Assembly (NCBI GenBank): GCA_016722565.1
Contig: JADKIU010000002.1
Coordinates: 1,116,001 to 1,180,000 of the forward strand
Reading direction: 5' to 3'
Origin: Bacteroidota bacterium
GTDB lineage: Bacteria > Bacteroidota > Bacteroidia > 2-12-FULL-35-15
DNA length: 64,000 nt
Shown here: positions 1-8,860 of the stretch, piece after piece
Numbering within the stretch: the first letter of the stretch is position 1
Layout: each line of letters starts with the position of its first letter
Notes under the pieces: model-generated
Seen by the model: the letters and a program-made list of their open reading frames with translations, nothing else
Databases searched by the model: none
Told to the model about the DNA's origin: nothing
Made by a program: the position numbers and the translations under genes

Positions 1-1
1 T

Positions 2-2224
2 GGAATGTGCGAAGGGATCTTCAAACGCAAGCCATTCCTGATGGTTGCGAAAGTTGGAAACCAACGCGGTTACTTAAAATTAGATGATGGTTCTTCTTTA
101 TCACTCAGCGCATTTGATGTTTCGGGTGAAGAAGTACAAAAAGGATTGAAAGGATTTATCTATGGCGAACGCGGTGTGTGGCGCCCGGGTGATACATTGT
201 TCTTGTCGTTTATTTTGGAAGACAAACAAAATACACTTCCAAAAAATCATCCGGTACAATTCGAATTGTTGAATCCGCAGGGACAAGTGTTTAGAAAAAT
301 TACGAAGACCGTTGGATTAAATGGCTTCTATAATTTCACTACTACTACCGAGAAAAGTTCTCCGACAGGAAACTGGACCGCTCGTATAAAAGTTGGTGGC
401 GCTTGGTTTACCAAGAACATCAAAATCGAAACGATTATGCCAAATCGTTTGAAAATCAAATTGACCTTCCCGGGTGATAAACTTTCGGTAGCACATAAAG
501 ATGCCAACGGAACCTTGGAAGCAAAATGGTTGGTGGGTGCCATTGCAAAAGATTTAAATGCAAAAGTGGAAGTAACATTATCTGAATCCAACACCACGTT
601 TAAAAAATACGAAGACTATAACTTTGATGATGCAGCACGCAACTTCACATCGGAAGCACAAACCATTTTTGATGGCAATACCGATAACGAAGGGAAAGCA
701 TTGGTAAAACCCGACATCACCGTTAACGATGCAGCACCGGGAATGTTAAAAGCAAGTTTCAAAATCCGTGTGTTTGAAAAAGGCGGTGCATTTAGTATTG
801 ATCAATTCTCATTGCCATATTCTCCTTACGAAACCTATGTAGGGATGAAAGTGCCGGAAGGAAATAAATTCTCCGGCATGTTGGTAACCGATACCAATCA
901 CGTGATTAAAGTTGTTACACTCGACAGTGATGGCAAACCGGTTTCGAAAAGCAAACTAAAAGTACAAGTGTATAAAGTTGGCTGGAGATGGTGGTGGGAT
1001 TCCTATGATGGCGACTTGGCCAACTATGTAGGAAACGAATACAAAGCACCTATCCAAGATCAGGTTATTTCAACTGTAAATGGTAAAGGACAATTTACCT
1101 TGCGTATAAACCGCCCTGATTGGGGACGCTTCTACGTTTGTGTAACGGATGAAGAAAGCGGACATAGAACAGGGCAAACCGTTTACATCGATTGGCCGGC
1201 TTGGGCAGGTGAATCTCCAAAAGGAAATTCAGGTGCTACTTTATTATCATTCAGCTCCGATAAAAAACAATACAACGTGGGTGAGGATGTGAAATTAACC
1301 ATTCCATCATCGGGTGAAGGCCGTGCTTTAATTAGTGTAGAAAGTGGATCGAAAGTAATCAAAGCATTCTGGGCAGAAACCAAGAAAGGTGAAACCACCT
1401 TCAACTTCCCGGTTACTGCAGACATGACACCAAACGTTTATGTGAACGTAACGATGATACAACCGCATGCACAAACCATCAACGATTTACCAATCCGTTT
1501 GTATGGCGTGGTTCCAATTTTAGTGGAAGACCCTGCCACCCATTTAACACCGGCAATTAAAACACCGGACGTGTGGAAACCGGAAACAAAATCGACTGTT
1601 ACCGTTTCTGAAAAAGATGGAAAAGAAATGACGTATACCATCGCCATTGTGGATGAAGGATTGTTAGACTTAACGCGTTTCAAAACTCCTGATCCTTGGA
1701 GCGCATTCTATGCGCGTGAAGCATTGGGTGTAAAAACATGGGACATGTTCGACATGGTGATGGGTGCATTTGGCGCTGAGTTAACACGCATCCTCGCGAT
1801 TGGTGGTGACGGTGAAGCCGGAAACAAAGGTGGCAACAAAGCCAACCGCTTTAAACCAATGGTAAAATTTATGGGTCCGTATTTCCTTAAAAAAGGACAA
1901 ACCGTAACACATGAATTCATGATGCCACAATATGTCGGCTCGGTGAGAACCATGGTGGTAGCCGGTTACAAAGGCGCATACGGCTCTTCTGAAAAAACAA
2001 CTCCGGTGCGTGATCCGTTAATGATACTTGGAACATTACCGCGTGTAGTTGGTCCGGGTGAAGAAGTAGATCTTCCTGTTTCTGTTTTCGCAATGGAAAA
2101 ACATGTGAAGAATGTGAAAGTGGAAATTCAAACCAACAACATGTTCACTGCTCTAGATGGAAAATCAAAATCCATTTCCTTTAAAGAAGTGGGTGACGAT
2201 GTGGTGAACTTTAAATTAAAGTAG
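2..2224 (+). CDS. Alpha-2-macroglobulin family protein, middle part (5' truncated, frameshifted at 3' end)
   Basis: Bacterial alpha-2-macroglobulins are large envelope proteins thought to trap proteases. The frame is open to the window edge, so the true start lies upstream. An MG-type beta-sandwich signature (GVWRPGDTLFLSF) lies near residue 57, and the A2M-domain signature (IAIVDEGLLDLTRF, followed by a P-W-FY motif) near residues 545-570. The frame ends at TAG 2222-2224, but the protein clearly continues in the next frame from about 2221 and reaches a thioester motif there. One extra A in the stretch around 2213-2220 would join the two parts. I see the domains and the shift directly; protease trapping is family knowledge. 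Confidence 0.85.
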   Translation, partial: GMCEGIFKRKPFLMVAKVGNQRGYLKLDDGSSLSLSAFDVSGEEVQKGLKGFIYGERGVWRPGDTLFLSFILEDKQNTLPKNHPVQFELLNPQGQVFRKITKTVGLNGFYNFTTTTEKSSPTGNWTARIKVGGAWFTKNIKIETIMPNRLKIKLTFPGDKLSVAHKDANGTLEAKWLVGAIAKDLNAKVEVTLSESNTTFKKYEDYNFDDAARNFTSEAQTIFDGNTDNEGKALVKPDITVNDAAPGMLKASFKIRVFEKGGAFSIDQFSLPYSPYETYVGMKVPEGNKFSGMLVTDTNHVIKVVTLDSDGKPVSKSKLKVQVYKVGWRWWWDSYDGDLANYVGNEYKAPIQDQVISTVNGKGQFTLRINRPDWGRFYVCVTDEESGHRTGQTVYIDWPAWAGESPKGNSGATLLSFSSDKKQYNVGEDVKLTIPSSGEGRALISVESGSKVIKAFWAETKKGETTFNFPVTADMTPNVYVNVTMIQPHAQTINDLPIRLYGVVPILVEDPATHLTPAIKTPDVWKPETKSTVTVSEKDGKEMTYTIAIVDEGLLDLTRFKTPDPWSAFYAREALGVKTWDMFDMVMGAFGAELTRILAIGGDGEAGNKGGNKANRFKPMVKFMGPYFLKKGQTVTHEFMMPQYVGSVRTMVVAGYKGAYGSSEKTTPVRDPLMILGTLPRVVGPGEEVDLPVSVFAMEKHVKNVKVEIQTNNMFTALDGKSKSISFKEVGDDVVNFKLK

Positions 2225-3870
2225 ACTCCTTACTCGGTGTTGGTAAAGTAAAAATCATCGCGACCAGCGGAAATGAAAAAGCTGCATACGATATTGAAAT
2301 TGATGTGCGCAACCCAAATCCGAAAGTGGTGAACGTGATCGAAACGATTATTGATGCCGGCAAAACCTGGGATTCTCCATTCACTCCTGCCGGTATGGCG
2401 GGAACAAACAAAGGAACACTCGAACTTTCGAGCATCCCTCCTATTAATTTAGGTGAACGTTTGAAATATTTAATTGAGTATCCTCATGGATGTATTGAAC
2501 AAACAACATCTTCGGTATTCCCTCAATTATTCCTTTCCGACATCATGGAATTGAACAGCGATTTCAAAATTGCAATTGATAAAAATATCAAAGCAGGAAT
2601 TGAACGCATCAAACTTTTCCAAACAAGTAGCGGAGGAATGAGTTATTGGGCCGGACATTATGATGCAGATTATTGGGGAACAAGTTATGCCGGACACTTC
2701 TTATTAGAAGCAGAAGCAAAAGGATATGCCTTGCCTCCGGGAATGATGGACAACTGGAAACGTTACCAACGCAACCAAGCCAATGCTTGGTCGCCACGCG
2801 GTACCAACCACGGTTCGTACTATTATAACTACGACTTAGATCAAGCGTACCGTTTGTATACCCTTGCGTTAGCGAAAGCTCCTGAGTTGGGTGCCATGAA
2901 CAGATTAAAAGAAGTACCGAACTTATCTGCGTCTGCAAAATGGAGATTGGCTGCTGCTTATGCAAAAGCTGGACAACCAGAAGTTGCTAAAAAATTAATT
3001 ACTGGTTTACCTTATGTTACGGCTTCTTACCGTGAGATGGGTTATAGCTACGGCTCAAACGACCGTGATGATGCCATGATTTTAGAAACATTAACCTTGT
3101 TAAACGAAAAAGTAAAAGCGGGTCCAGTAGTAAAATCTGTTTCAAAAGCATTGAGCAGCAACGGTTGGATGAGTACACAAACAACTGCTTATTGTTTAAT
3201 TTCCGTTTCTAAGTTTGCTGCATTGGGCGGAGCAAGCAAGGAGATGAAATACAATGTAAAAATCAACAACAATGCTCCAATTGCACTCAACACCAAATTG
3301 CCTGTTAAACAAATTGACATGCAATTGAAAGGTGCTAACGTTGGAAATATTTCTGTAACAAATAATGGAACAGGAATTATGTTTGCAAGAATCATCTTAG
3401 AAGGTATTCCGGAAACTGGCGACCAAACTGAAGTTGACAACGACTTGAAAGTGGTAATTAATTATACCAACATGACAGGTGGAACAATTGATGTTTCACA
3501 ACTAGAACAAGGAACCGACTTTATTGCTGAGGTACAAATTACCAACCCAGGCACAAAAGGTGAATACTTGCAAATGGCCTTGTCACAAATTTTCCCAAGC
3601 GGTTGGGAAATTCACAACACAAGAATGGAAGAAGCTGAATCTGTAATTAAGAGCGATTATCCAACGTACCAGGATATTCGTGACGACAGAGTGTATACTT
3701 ACTTCAATATTTCTCCATACAAAACAAGTACGTTCCGCATTGTATTGAACGCTGCGTATGTTGGAAGATATTATTTACCAACCATCTATTGTGAAGCGAT
3801 GTACGACAATACGATTAATTCACGTAAGCCTGGTAAGTGGGTAACGGTGGTTAAGCCGGGTGGGGAGTAA
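2221..3870 (+). CDS. Alpha-2-macroglobulin family protein, C-terminal part (downstream of frameshift)
   Basis: This continues the preceding fragment in a frame shifted by one base. The first in-frame ATG is 2305, but coding similarity runs from about 2221 (VDSLLGVGKVKI). It carries the thioester motif GCIEQ within EYPHGCIEQTTSS, the CxEQ signature of thioester-containing alpha-2-macroglobulins, followed by the alpha-helical thioester domain (about 300 residues, aromatic- and glycine-rich) and a C-terminal beta domain. A strong hairpin terminator follows at 3904. The essential thioester residues being intact argues against long-standing decay and for a sequencing error at the join. Confidence 0.85.
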   Translation, partial: VDSLLGVGKVKIIATSGNEKAAYDIEIDVRNPNPKVVNVIETIIDAGKTWDSPFTPAGMAGTNKGTLELSSIPPINLGERLKYLIEYPHGCIEQTTSSVFPQLFLSDIMELNSDFKIAIDKNIKAGIERIKLFQTSSGGMSYWAGHYDADYWGTSYAGHFLLEAEAKGYALPPGMMDNWKRYQRNQANAWSPRGTNHGSYYYNYDLDQAYRLYTLALAKAPELGAMNRLKEVPNLSASAKWRLAAAYAKAGQPEVAKKLITGLPYVTASYREMGYSYGSNDRDDAMILETLTLLNEKVKAGPVVKSVSKALSSNGWMSTQTTAYCLISVSKFAALGGASKEMKYNVKINNNAPIALNTKLPVKQIDMQLKGANVGNISVTNNGTGIMFARIILEGIPETGDQTEVDNDLKVVINYTNMTGGTIDVSQLEQGTDFIAEVQITNPGTKGEYLQMALSQIFPSGWEIHNTRMEEAESVIKSDYPTYQDIRDDRVYTYFNISPYKTSTFRIVLNAAYVGRYYLPTIYCEAMYDNTINSRKPGKWVTVVKPGGE

Positions 3871-3903
3871 TTTGGTTGTTGGTTGTTAGTTGTTTGTTAT
3901 TAG

Positions 3904-3937
3904 ACAGCTCCGTCCCGAGAATTCGGGGCGGAGCTGT
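3904..3937 (+). terminator. Rho-independent terminator after alpha-2-macroglobulin gene
   Basis: An almost perfect 15-bp stem (ACAGCTCCGTCCCGA pairing with TTCGGGGCGGAGCTGT) is followed by a T-rich tract. It lies 34 nt after the stop codon. Confidence 0.85.
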
Positions 3938-3987
3938 TTTGTTTTCGCAAATTTGTTATCAACAAATAAAATACGTATATTCATTAC

Positions 3988-4578
3988 ATGAAAACAAAAC
4001 TTCTTATTTTATCTTTATTCTGTATTCTTATTAATTCTTCTTTTGCACAATATGGAGAATTAACAAAATCGCAATTGGAATTATTAAAAAAAAATAAAAC
4101 CTATTTTGTTTTAGATGATGATACTACAAGTTTATATAATCATGAAATAAAAAAATTAGTTCCAATATATTGGAAATTAAATTCATATAGCTTCATTTCA
4201 CTATCTCAATTTTCTAGTTCAGAATCTTTGAGAAGTGAATCTCAGAATGGATTTGTAATAAAATCACATTATGGTGCACGCTCTGCAACATTCATGGAAA
4301 AAAGTCGAGCAACTGGAAACATGGAGCTAGAGAATACTTATTCACCAAGTGTAGATGCATTAGTGCTTGTGATGGGAGGAAATATAAAATACGGTATCTA
4401 CCCTAAAACTTCCATCATTTTTGTATCAGTCTCCACTTTTGATATTGGCATCATGCTTGAAGACGCATTAACTGTAGAGTCATATAAGCATAAGTTAGGA
4501 AACTGCTTACAAGCGATGCAAAATTTCACTTCTGTATTGGAAAAAAGTGGTGAAAACAAATTAGGTCTAGAGAAGTAA
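3988..4578 (+). CDS. Exported protein of unknown function, N-terminal part (probable frameshift)
   Basis: 196 residues starting with a clear signal peptide (MKTKLLILSLFCILINSSFA, cleavage before QYGE). I do not recognise a family. The frame stops at 4578, but the next frame is open from 4554 through 4907 and continues with plausible protein sequence. One extra A in the AAAA run at 4553-4556 would give a single protein of about 305 residues. I therefore treat this and the next entry as one gene. Confidence 0.7.
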   Translation: MKTKLLILSLFCILINSSFAQYGELTKSQLELLKKNKTYFVLDDDTTSLYNHEIKKLVPIYWKLNSYSFISLSQFSSSESLRSESQNGFVIKSHYGARSATFMEKSRATGNMELENTYSPSVDALVLVMGGNIKYGIYPKTSIIFVSVSTFDIGIMLEDALTVESYKHKLGNCLQAMQNFTSVLEKSGENKLGLEK

Positions 4579-4643
4579 AGAAACTTTATAACGAAAATAA
4601 AGATTCTCTTAAAAAGAAAACCATACTAATTAATATTGCAGAT

Positions 4644-4907
4644 ATGAAAGAGCAAATGGAACTCAAAGTAGATTCTACAATCAATAATTTCAAATTTGTT
4701 AAAGCAGATGTTATTGAAAAAGCTATAGACACTCAGGATAAAAATTATCTAATTTTACATTGTATGCTAACTTCTTATGTGTATCAATATTTTGTTGCTG
4801 AAGCCAATGGCGGCAAAATTGTTTATGCAAATTGGTTTACTCCAAACCATGTTTCACATAACATTAACCACATGTTGGAAGATTTAAGCAAAAATTCAGG
4901 ATTTTAA
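4644..4907 (+). CDS. C-terminal part of the same exported protein (after probable frameshift)
   Basis: 87 residues from the first ATG. The frame is open from 4554, and the intervening codons read as ordinary charged protein (REVKKLYNENKDSLKKK), so the ATG at 4644 is probably internal. No signal peptide and no recognised domain. It is best read as the C-terminus of the gene starting at 3988. Confidence 0.55.
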   Translation: MKEQMELKVDSTINNFKFVKADVIEKAIDTQDKNYLILHCMLTSYVYQYFVAEANGGKIVYANWFTPNHVSHNINHMLEDLSKNSGF

Positions 4908-4986
4908 TACCCACGTAGGTGATAGGCTCTGCCGAGTGACATACTATGTGGTTAGGCTCTCGACTAAATTTCCCTATCTTTATCTA

Positions 4987-5634
4987 ATGAGAAAAACATT
5001 TACCCTACTCACCTTTTGTATCATTTTATCAAACCCTATATTTTCCCAAAAGGAATTTAAAAAAGAAGTAATCGTTGATTTTCAAAAATCAACACAGGAT
5101 TCACTATTCATTCAGAAACACTCTGACCTTCCCTACTCAATTGAAAATGTTGATTTCGGTTATGGGTTTGATACAAGTATCAATCAATTTCACCGAGACC
5201 TTCTGAATGGGATTCCCGGACGAGTATATGGTCCATATAAAACGGACACCTCCATTTTTTACATTAAGATTATTTCTGCTGATACAGCATACAGAGCAAG
5301 AGTTGGCAACATTTGGATAAACATAAACATAGGACGTGAAAGCGCACTTGAATCAGCAAACAATATACTCAAAGAAGCTCAAACAGGAAAAGATTTTGAT
5401 ATGCTTTGCAAACTGTATTCAGATGACAAAAATTCTGCAAAAGATTGTGATTTAGGGTGGACATACAACACAAATTTCGTGGAAGCATTTAAAACAGAAA
5501 TTACCAAACATAAAAAAGGGGAAGTCTATCTGGCAGAAACTTCTTTTGGCTTTCATATTATTAAATCATTGGAAAATCCATACAGAGAAAGAAAATCTGT
5601 AACATATGTGAGTTTGACAAAAATAAAAAAATAA
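4987..5634 (+). CDS. Exported parvulin-like peptidyl-prolyl isomerase
   Basis: 216 residues. I chose the ATG at 4987 over an upstream in-frame ATG at 4936 because it places a signal peptide at the N-terminus (MRKTFTLLTFCIILSNPIFS). The C-terminal half matches the parvulin (PpiC) fold: a helix with AQTGKDFDMLCKLYSDD, then DLGWTYNTNFVEAFK, then a TSFGFHIIKSLE strand. Parvulins assist folding of exported and outer-membrane proteins. The N-terminal half (a tyrosine-rich region of about 100 residues) may be a second, degenerate parvulin unit. Assignment is by motif only. Confidence 0.7.
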   Translation: MRKTFTLLTFCIILSNPIFSQKEFKKEVIVDFQKSTQDSLFIQKHSDLPYSIENVDFGYGFDTSINQFHRDLLNGIPGRVYGPYKTDTSIFYIKIISADTAYRARVGNIWININIGRESALESANNILKEAQTGKDFDMLCKLYSDDKNSAKDCDLGWTYNTNFVEAFKTEITKHKKGEVYLAETSFGFHIIKSLENPYRERKSVTYVSLTKIKK

Positions 5635-5652
5635 ATTCTGTAATTACATTCG

Positions 5653-6135
5653 ATGAAAAAATACAGACATATTATTAATATCGGGCTAATTCTGATATTA
5701 GCAACACTAAGTGTCCAATTATTGATTACGATACTCACCACATCTGCAGCAATGAACATCCAACATTACAACAGCCTAGTATTAACCACAGCGACTCTGA
5801 TTTTACTCTTCTTGAATAAAAACATTTTCACACTTTTATTAGGTGTTACATTAATAATTGGCAACTTTGCTGGACTGAGTTCCTTTCACGAAATCACAAC
5901 CTTTACAACAGGTCCAAACATAGGATCGTTATACATTCCTATTTATTGGGGGCAGCCGGCATATTCCATTATGCTCTTCGTATATTTAATTTTTAATAAA
6001 GAATTTTTCATTGGAATACTATCAAAAAAATATTGGATTGGTTTTACAAAAAGAACAACTGATTTTGAACGAGAAGTTGTAGTAATTAAACTTGGCCAAC
6101 AACCAAAAGAAGATATAGAAAACGATGCTCAATAG
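5653..6135 (+). CDS. Small integral membrane protein of unknown function
   Basis: 160 residues with about four hydrophobic segments (roughly residues 7-29, 42-58, 60-75 and 98-120) and a charged C-terminal tail. No family recognised. It ends 11 bases inside the next gene, which suggests translational coupling. Confidence 0.6.
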   Translation: MKKYRHIINIGLILILATLSVQLLITILTTSAAMNIQHYNSLVLTTATLILLFLNKNIFTLLLGVTLIIGNFAGLSSFHEITTFTTGPNIGSLYIPIYWGQPAYSIMLFVYLIFNKEFFIGILSKKYWIGFTKRTTDFEREVVVIKLGQQPKEDIENDAQ

Positions 6136-6949
6136 TTTGAAAATGATGAAACACTGGAACAAAACAGGAAAAATCAAAGCAATCATAATTGCGATTGTAT
6201 TTTTAATAAATCTGCTGACTCCCTTTCCTGTTGCGAACCAACTTGATATTATTCAGATACTCACCCCATTGTTTTTTGGCTGCATTGTCATTCCTATAAT
6301 CTCAAAGTTTAATGCAATGCGTGGAAGAGAAATATCAAAACCAGATTGGAACGACAGTCCGTTCACAAGCAACCCTTTATCGATGTTTTACTCAATGGCT
6401 TTCTTTTTTGCAGCTAGTGGTTTAGGAATGGTGCTTGGTACAGTAGTAAAGTTTAACACCTCCAATAGTATTGGATTTACGGCTATATCTTTTGGCTTGG
6501 GAATTTTTATTGGCATTCAAATAATGCTTAAATGGTTTAACAATCAAATTGAAAAATATTCTTCAGAACAAAAAAAAATATGGGTATATGCCCAGCTATA
6601 CGACTCCTTGTTTTTATTTTCTCTGGATTTTGAATCACTAAAAAAAATGTCTGCCCCGACATTTAATATTACTTTCGAATTAGACACTTGCTTTTCCTCT
6701 GCTTTTGAGTCGGGCGTTTACAAACAGATTCTTGAACTGGATTCAGTTAAATCAGTGAACTTAAAGCCAAGATTAGACGAATTTTCAAAAAAAGTAAACG
6801 CGTTAGATAAAAGTCTTTGGTCGCTTGAGAACATTGAAAGTAAACCTGAATGGGAAGAAATAAGAAAAGAGGCAAATAAAATTTTAAACACTTTAGGAGA
6901 AACTCACAATAGAGAATTTGAAAAGTATTATAGCTTATTACCTTCGTAA
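6125..6949 (+). CDS. Membrane protein of unknown function with C-terminal helical region
   Basis: 274 residues from the ATG that overlaps the preceding stop region; an ATG at 6143 is an alternative start. There are four hydrophobic segments in the first 140 residues (about 18-35, 43-60, 86-110, 118-135), then a soluble, mostly helical C-terminal half. No recognised domain. Overlap with the preceding membrane gene suggests a two-gene operon. Confidence 0.6.
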   Translation: MLNSLKMMKHWNKTGKIKAIIIAIVFLINLLTPFPVANQLDIIQILTPLFFGCIVIPIISKFNAMRGREISKPDWNDSPFTSNPLSMFYSMAFFFAASGLGMVLGTVVKFNTSNSIGFTAISFGLGIFIGIQIMLKWFNNQIEKYSSEQKKIWVYAQLYDSLFLFSLDFESLKKMSAPTFNITFELDTCFSSAFESGVYKQILELDSVKSVNLKPRLDEFSKKVNALDKSLWSLENIESKPEWEEIRKEANKILNTLGETHNREFEKYYSLLPS

Positions 6950-7030
6950 TTTACTAGCTAATCATATTGATTGGGCTCCCTCCTAAATTAAACCTCACTT
7001 TTTCACCATCTTTGATAAATCACCCACCCC

Positions 7031-7684
7031 ATGAAAAAAGTAATCTTCTCACTACTCGTATTTGTTAGCGTGATTGAATTCACAAGCTGCACTAACGCAA
7101 CAGATCCGGCGGCTTCATATCCGCCTCCCGGAGATTCAACACTTTATGAAATGTATCCTAAAAAAGTGGTTAAAACGGGTCCTGATACGACCGAAGCGTT
7201 TTATGTGATTAATGCAAACAAATTAAAAGCAGCCTCCACCTACCCATTTTCGGCAGCCGATTATATCGAAATTTTATCGTACCCCAACAGAATGGAATGG
7301 GATACAACTGCAGACGGAAAATACAGCAACTATTTTAATCCTGAAATTATTAAAAAAGGAAAACTGAACTTTGATACGACAAGAATAAAAGAGCGTGTAA
7401 GATTAACTTCAGAGCAAGGGAATAAGCTGTTCGGCATTCTTTACAACAATACGTGCTTAATGCAACAAATGTCGCCTTGCTTTGACCCACGTCATTCTAT
7501 TATCTTTTACCACAAAGACAAAAAAGCATTTGCATTTATTGAAATGTGCTTAATGTGTAGTACTGTTCGAACATCGAACTTAAAAAACGAACCGGAAATT
7601 ACCTGCTTTGAAAAAAAGAAGGATTTGATTCAGCTATTCAAAAGTGTGGGTATCAACTTCGGTCTTAATGGTGAAGATAAATAA
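7031..7684 (+). CDS. Lipoprotein with C-x22-CxxC motif
   Basis: 217 residues. The signal peptide ends in a lipobox with Cys20 (EFTSC). Function unknown. The C-terminal half holds CFDPRHSIIF at Cys150, followed exactly 23 residues later by CLMC (Cys173, Cys176). The lipoprotein at 8993 has the same arrangement with identical spacing, so the two are probably distant paralogues. The cysteines might bind metal or form disulfides; that is inference. The 21-bp repeat array lies between the two genes. Confidence 0.7.
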   Translation: MKKVIFSLLVFVSVIEFTSCTNATDPAASYPPPGDSTLYEMYPKKVVKTGPDTTEAFYVINANKLKAASTYPFSAADYIEILSYPNRMEWDTTADGKYSNYFNPEIIKKGKLNFDTTRIKERVRLTSEQGNKLFGILYNNTCLMQQMSPCFDPRHSIIFYHKDKKAFAFIEMCLMCSTVRTSNLKNEPEITCFEKKKDLIQLFKSVGINFGLNGEDK

Positions 7685-7789
7685 GAAATAATTTATGAAA
7701 TTATTTTCTCGTTGCTTGATTCCTTATCAACTTCAAAAGAAGTCAGTAAAGGAAAAAAATTAGTGGTTGTAAAATAGTTTTACCTCAGC

Positions 7790-8251
7790 ACATCCAAAAC
7801 ATCTGCTATCGGGTGCTCAAAACACTTCTCCGCATCCGTAAATAGATTTTTAGCAGTCGGAAGTTCATCGAAGCGGTGCCGAAAATCTGTTTTAGCAAGC
7901 CGAAGTTCCTTTTTAGCATGCTGAAATTCATTCTTCGCATCCTAAATTTCAACTTTAGCATCCCTAAATCCATTTTTGAGTAAGGTAGCTTCATTTTTAG
8001 CAGTCGAAATTTCCCCTGCGGAATGCGAGTAGTCCATTTTAGCATTCGCCATTTGAATTCCCGCGTGCTAAATTTCATCTCCGAGAGGTGAACACGCATT
8101 TTTCGCATGCGAAGGTTCAAGTTTAGCATGCTAGAGTCCAATTTTAGCATCCGCAATTTCAGTTTTAGCATGCTAAAACGGATTTTTCGCATTCGAACGA
8201 TCCACTTTCGGATTCCGAAAAGGATTCTGCGCATGCCCAAAAGGAATTTCT
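7790..8251. repeat. Array of about 22 degenerate tandem repeats with exact 21-bp period
   Basis: Aligning by eye gives units starting at 7811, 7832, 7853 and so on every 21 bases to 8231, with a weak extra unit at 7790. Consensus is close to GCATGCGAAATTTCATTTTTA. I found no length variation between units. In the 20 units from 7832, positions 1, 3, 6 and 9 are nearly invariant (17-18 of 20), while positions 5, 7, 8 and 11 vary freely. Some units contain a perfect palindrome, for example TTTTAGCATGCTAAAA at 8162-8177. There are no spacers, so it is not a CRISPR array. Twenty-one bases equals seven codons and also two helical turns. Confidence 0.93.
7806..8234 (-). CDS. Possible heptapeptide-repeat protein encoded by the 21-bp array
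   Basis: On the minus strand the array reads without a stop from the ATG at 8234, which lies in the last repeat unit, to a TAG at 7806 at the other end of the array: 142 residues. The frame stays open upstream to 8372 using a TTG start. The product is a basic heptad repeat, roughly M/L-x-F-x-M-L-K (for example MNFSMLK, LKLRMLK, LKFRMRR). The most variable repeat positions 5, 8 and 11 are third codon positions in this frame, which hints at selection on protein. No signal peptide and no recognised family. The opposite strand is interrupted by stops. It may equally be non-coding. Confidence 0.35.
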   Translation of the reverse strand: MRRILFGIRKWIVRMRKIRFSMLKLKLRMLKLDSSMLNLNLRMRKMRVHLSEMKFSTREFKWRMLKWTTRIPQGKFRLLKMKLPYSKMDLGMLKLKFRMRRMNFSMLKRNFGLLKQIFGTASMNFRLLKIYLRMRRSVLSTR

Positions 8252-8262
8252 GGTAGCGGGAG

Positions 8263-8279
8263 GACGCTCCTACGGAGCG
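8263..8279. other. Short hairpin next to the 21-bp array
   Basis: CGCTCC-TAC-GGAGCG forms a compact six-base stem with a three-base loop just beyond the last repeat unit and before the start of the next gene. It could be a small repeat-type palindrome or part of a leader. No T-tract follows, so it is not a terminator. Confidence 0.45.
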
Positions 8280-8356
8280 ACCTATCTCCCTAACAACAAA
8301 AAAGTCCAATACCCCTTTTGTAAAAGCGCCATACCTTTTACATATATTTGATACGA

Positions 8357-8860
8357 ATGGAAAACAAAACAAAAATCACCACCATCTATCAATGTTCCTT
8401 GGAGCGCACGTTTAAATCACCCATGCTCTGCGACATTTCAAAAGTACATACAGGTTATGGGGTGATGCCTAAAGTCACCCATTGCACCGAAGATGAACAT
8501 TGGGGAAAGGTAGGCTTTAGCAAAAAAGTGTTTGCGGCCAAATCCATTTCACAAAAAGGCGGTTGGATCTCCACCGACAAAGTGATTGAACGTATCGAAA
8601 ATCAATACTGGAAAATTGAAGTTGGTAATTTCCAGTCGTGGATGCTTGGCTTCACCAAATTTGTAGGTGAATGGCAAACGACAGAACTAGCACCGAATAA
8701 AATACAAATAGACTATACCTATACACTTCACTCCAACACTCCCCTCTTCTATCCATTGAACTGGCTTTTTACAAAAACGTTTTGGCGCATTTATATGAGA
8801 CGTGTTTTAGAAAACATCCGAAAAATGGCAGAAGGAAATGAGCCGTTTCAATATCAGTAA
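8357..8860 (+). CDS. Cytoplasmic SRPBCC-like (START/polyketide-cyclase fold) protein
   Basis: 167 residues. I use the ATG at 8357; a TTG nine bases upstream also keeps the frame. There is no signal peptide. The pattern of beta strands with conserved tryptophans (GGWISTDKVIERIENQYWKIEV, then FVGEWQTTEL, then IDYTYTLHS) and a long C-terminal helix (IYMRRVLENIRKMAEG) fits small ligand-binding SRPBCC proteins. Ligand unknown. The frame of the minus-strand repeat reaches into its 5' end. Confidence 0.6.
   Translation: MENKTKITTIYQCSLERTFKSPMLCDISKVHTGYGVMPKVTHCTEDEHWGKVGFSKKVFAAKSISQKGGWISTDKVIERIENQYWKIEVGNFQSWMLGFTKFVGEWQTTELAPNKIQIDYTYTLHSNTPLFYPLNWLFTKTFWRIYMRRVLENIRKMAEGNEPFQYQ

Noticed and set aside
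4936..4986. Upstream ATG of the parvulin-like gene
   Set aside because: It would bury the signal peptide; the ATG at 4987 gives a normal exported protein.
7790..8251. CRISPR array
   Set aside because: Repeats are directly adjacent with a 21-bp period, no unique spacers, and no cas genes nearby.
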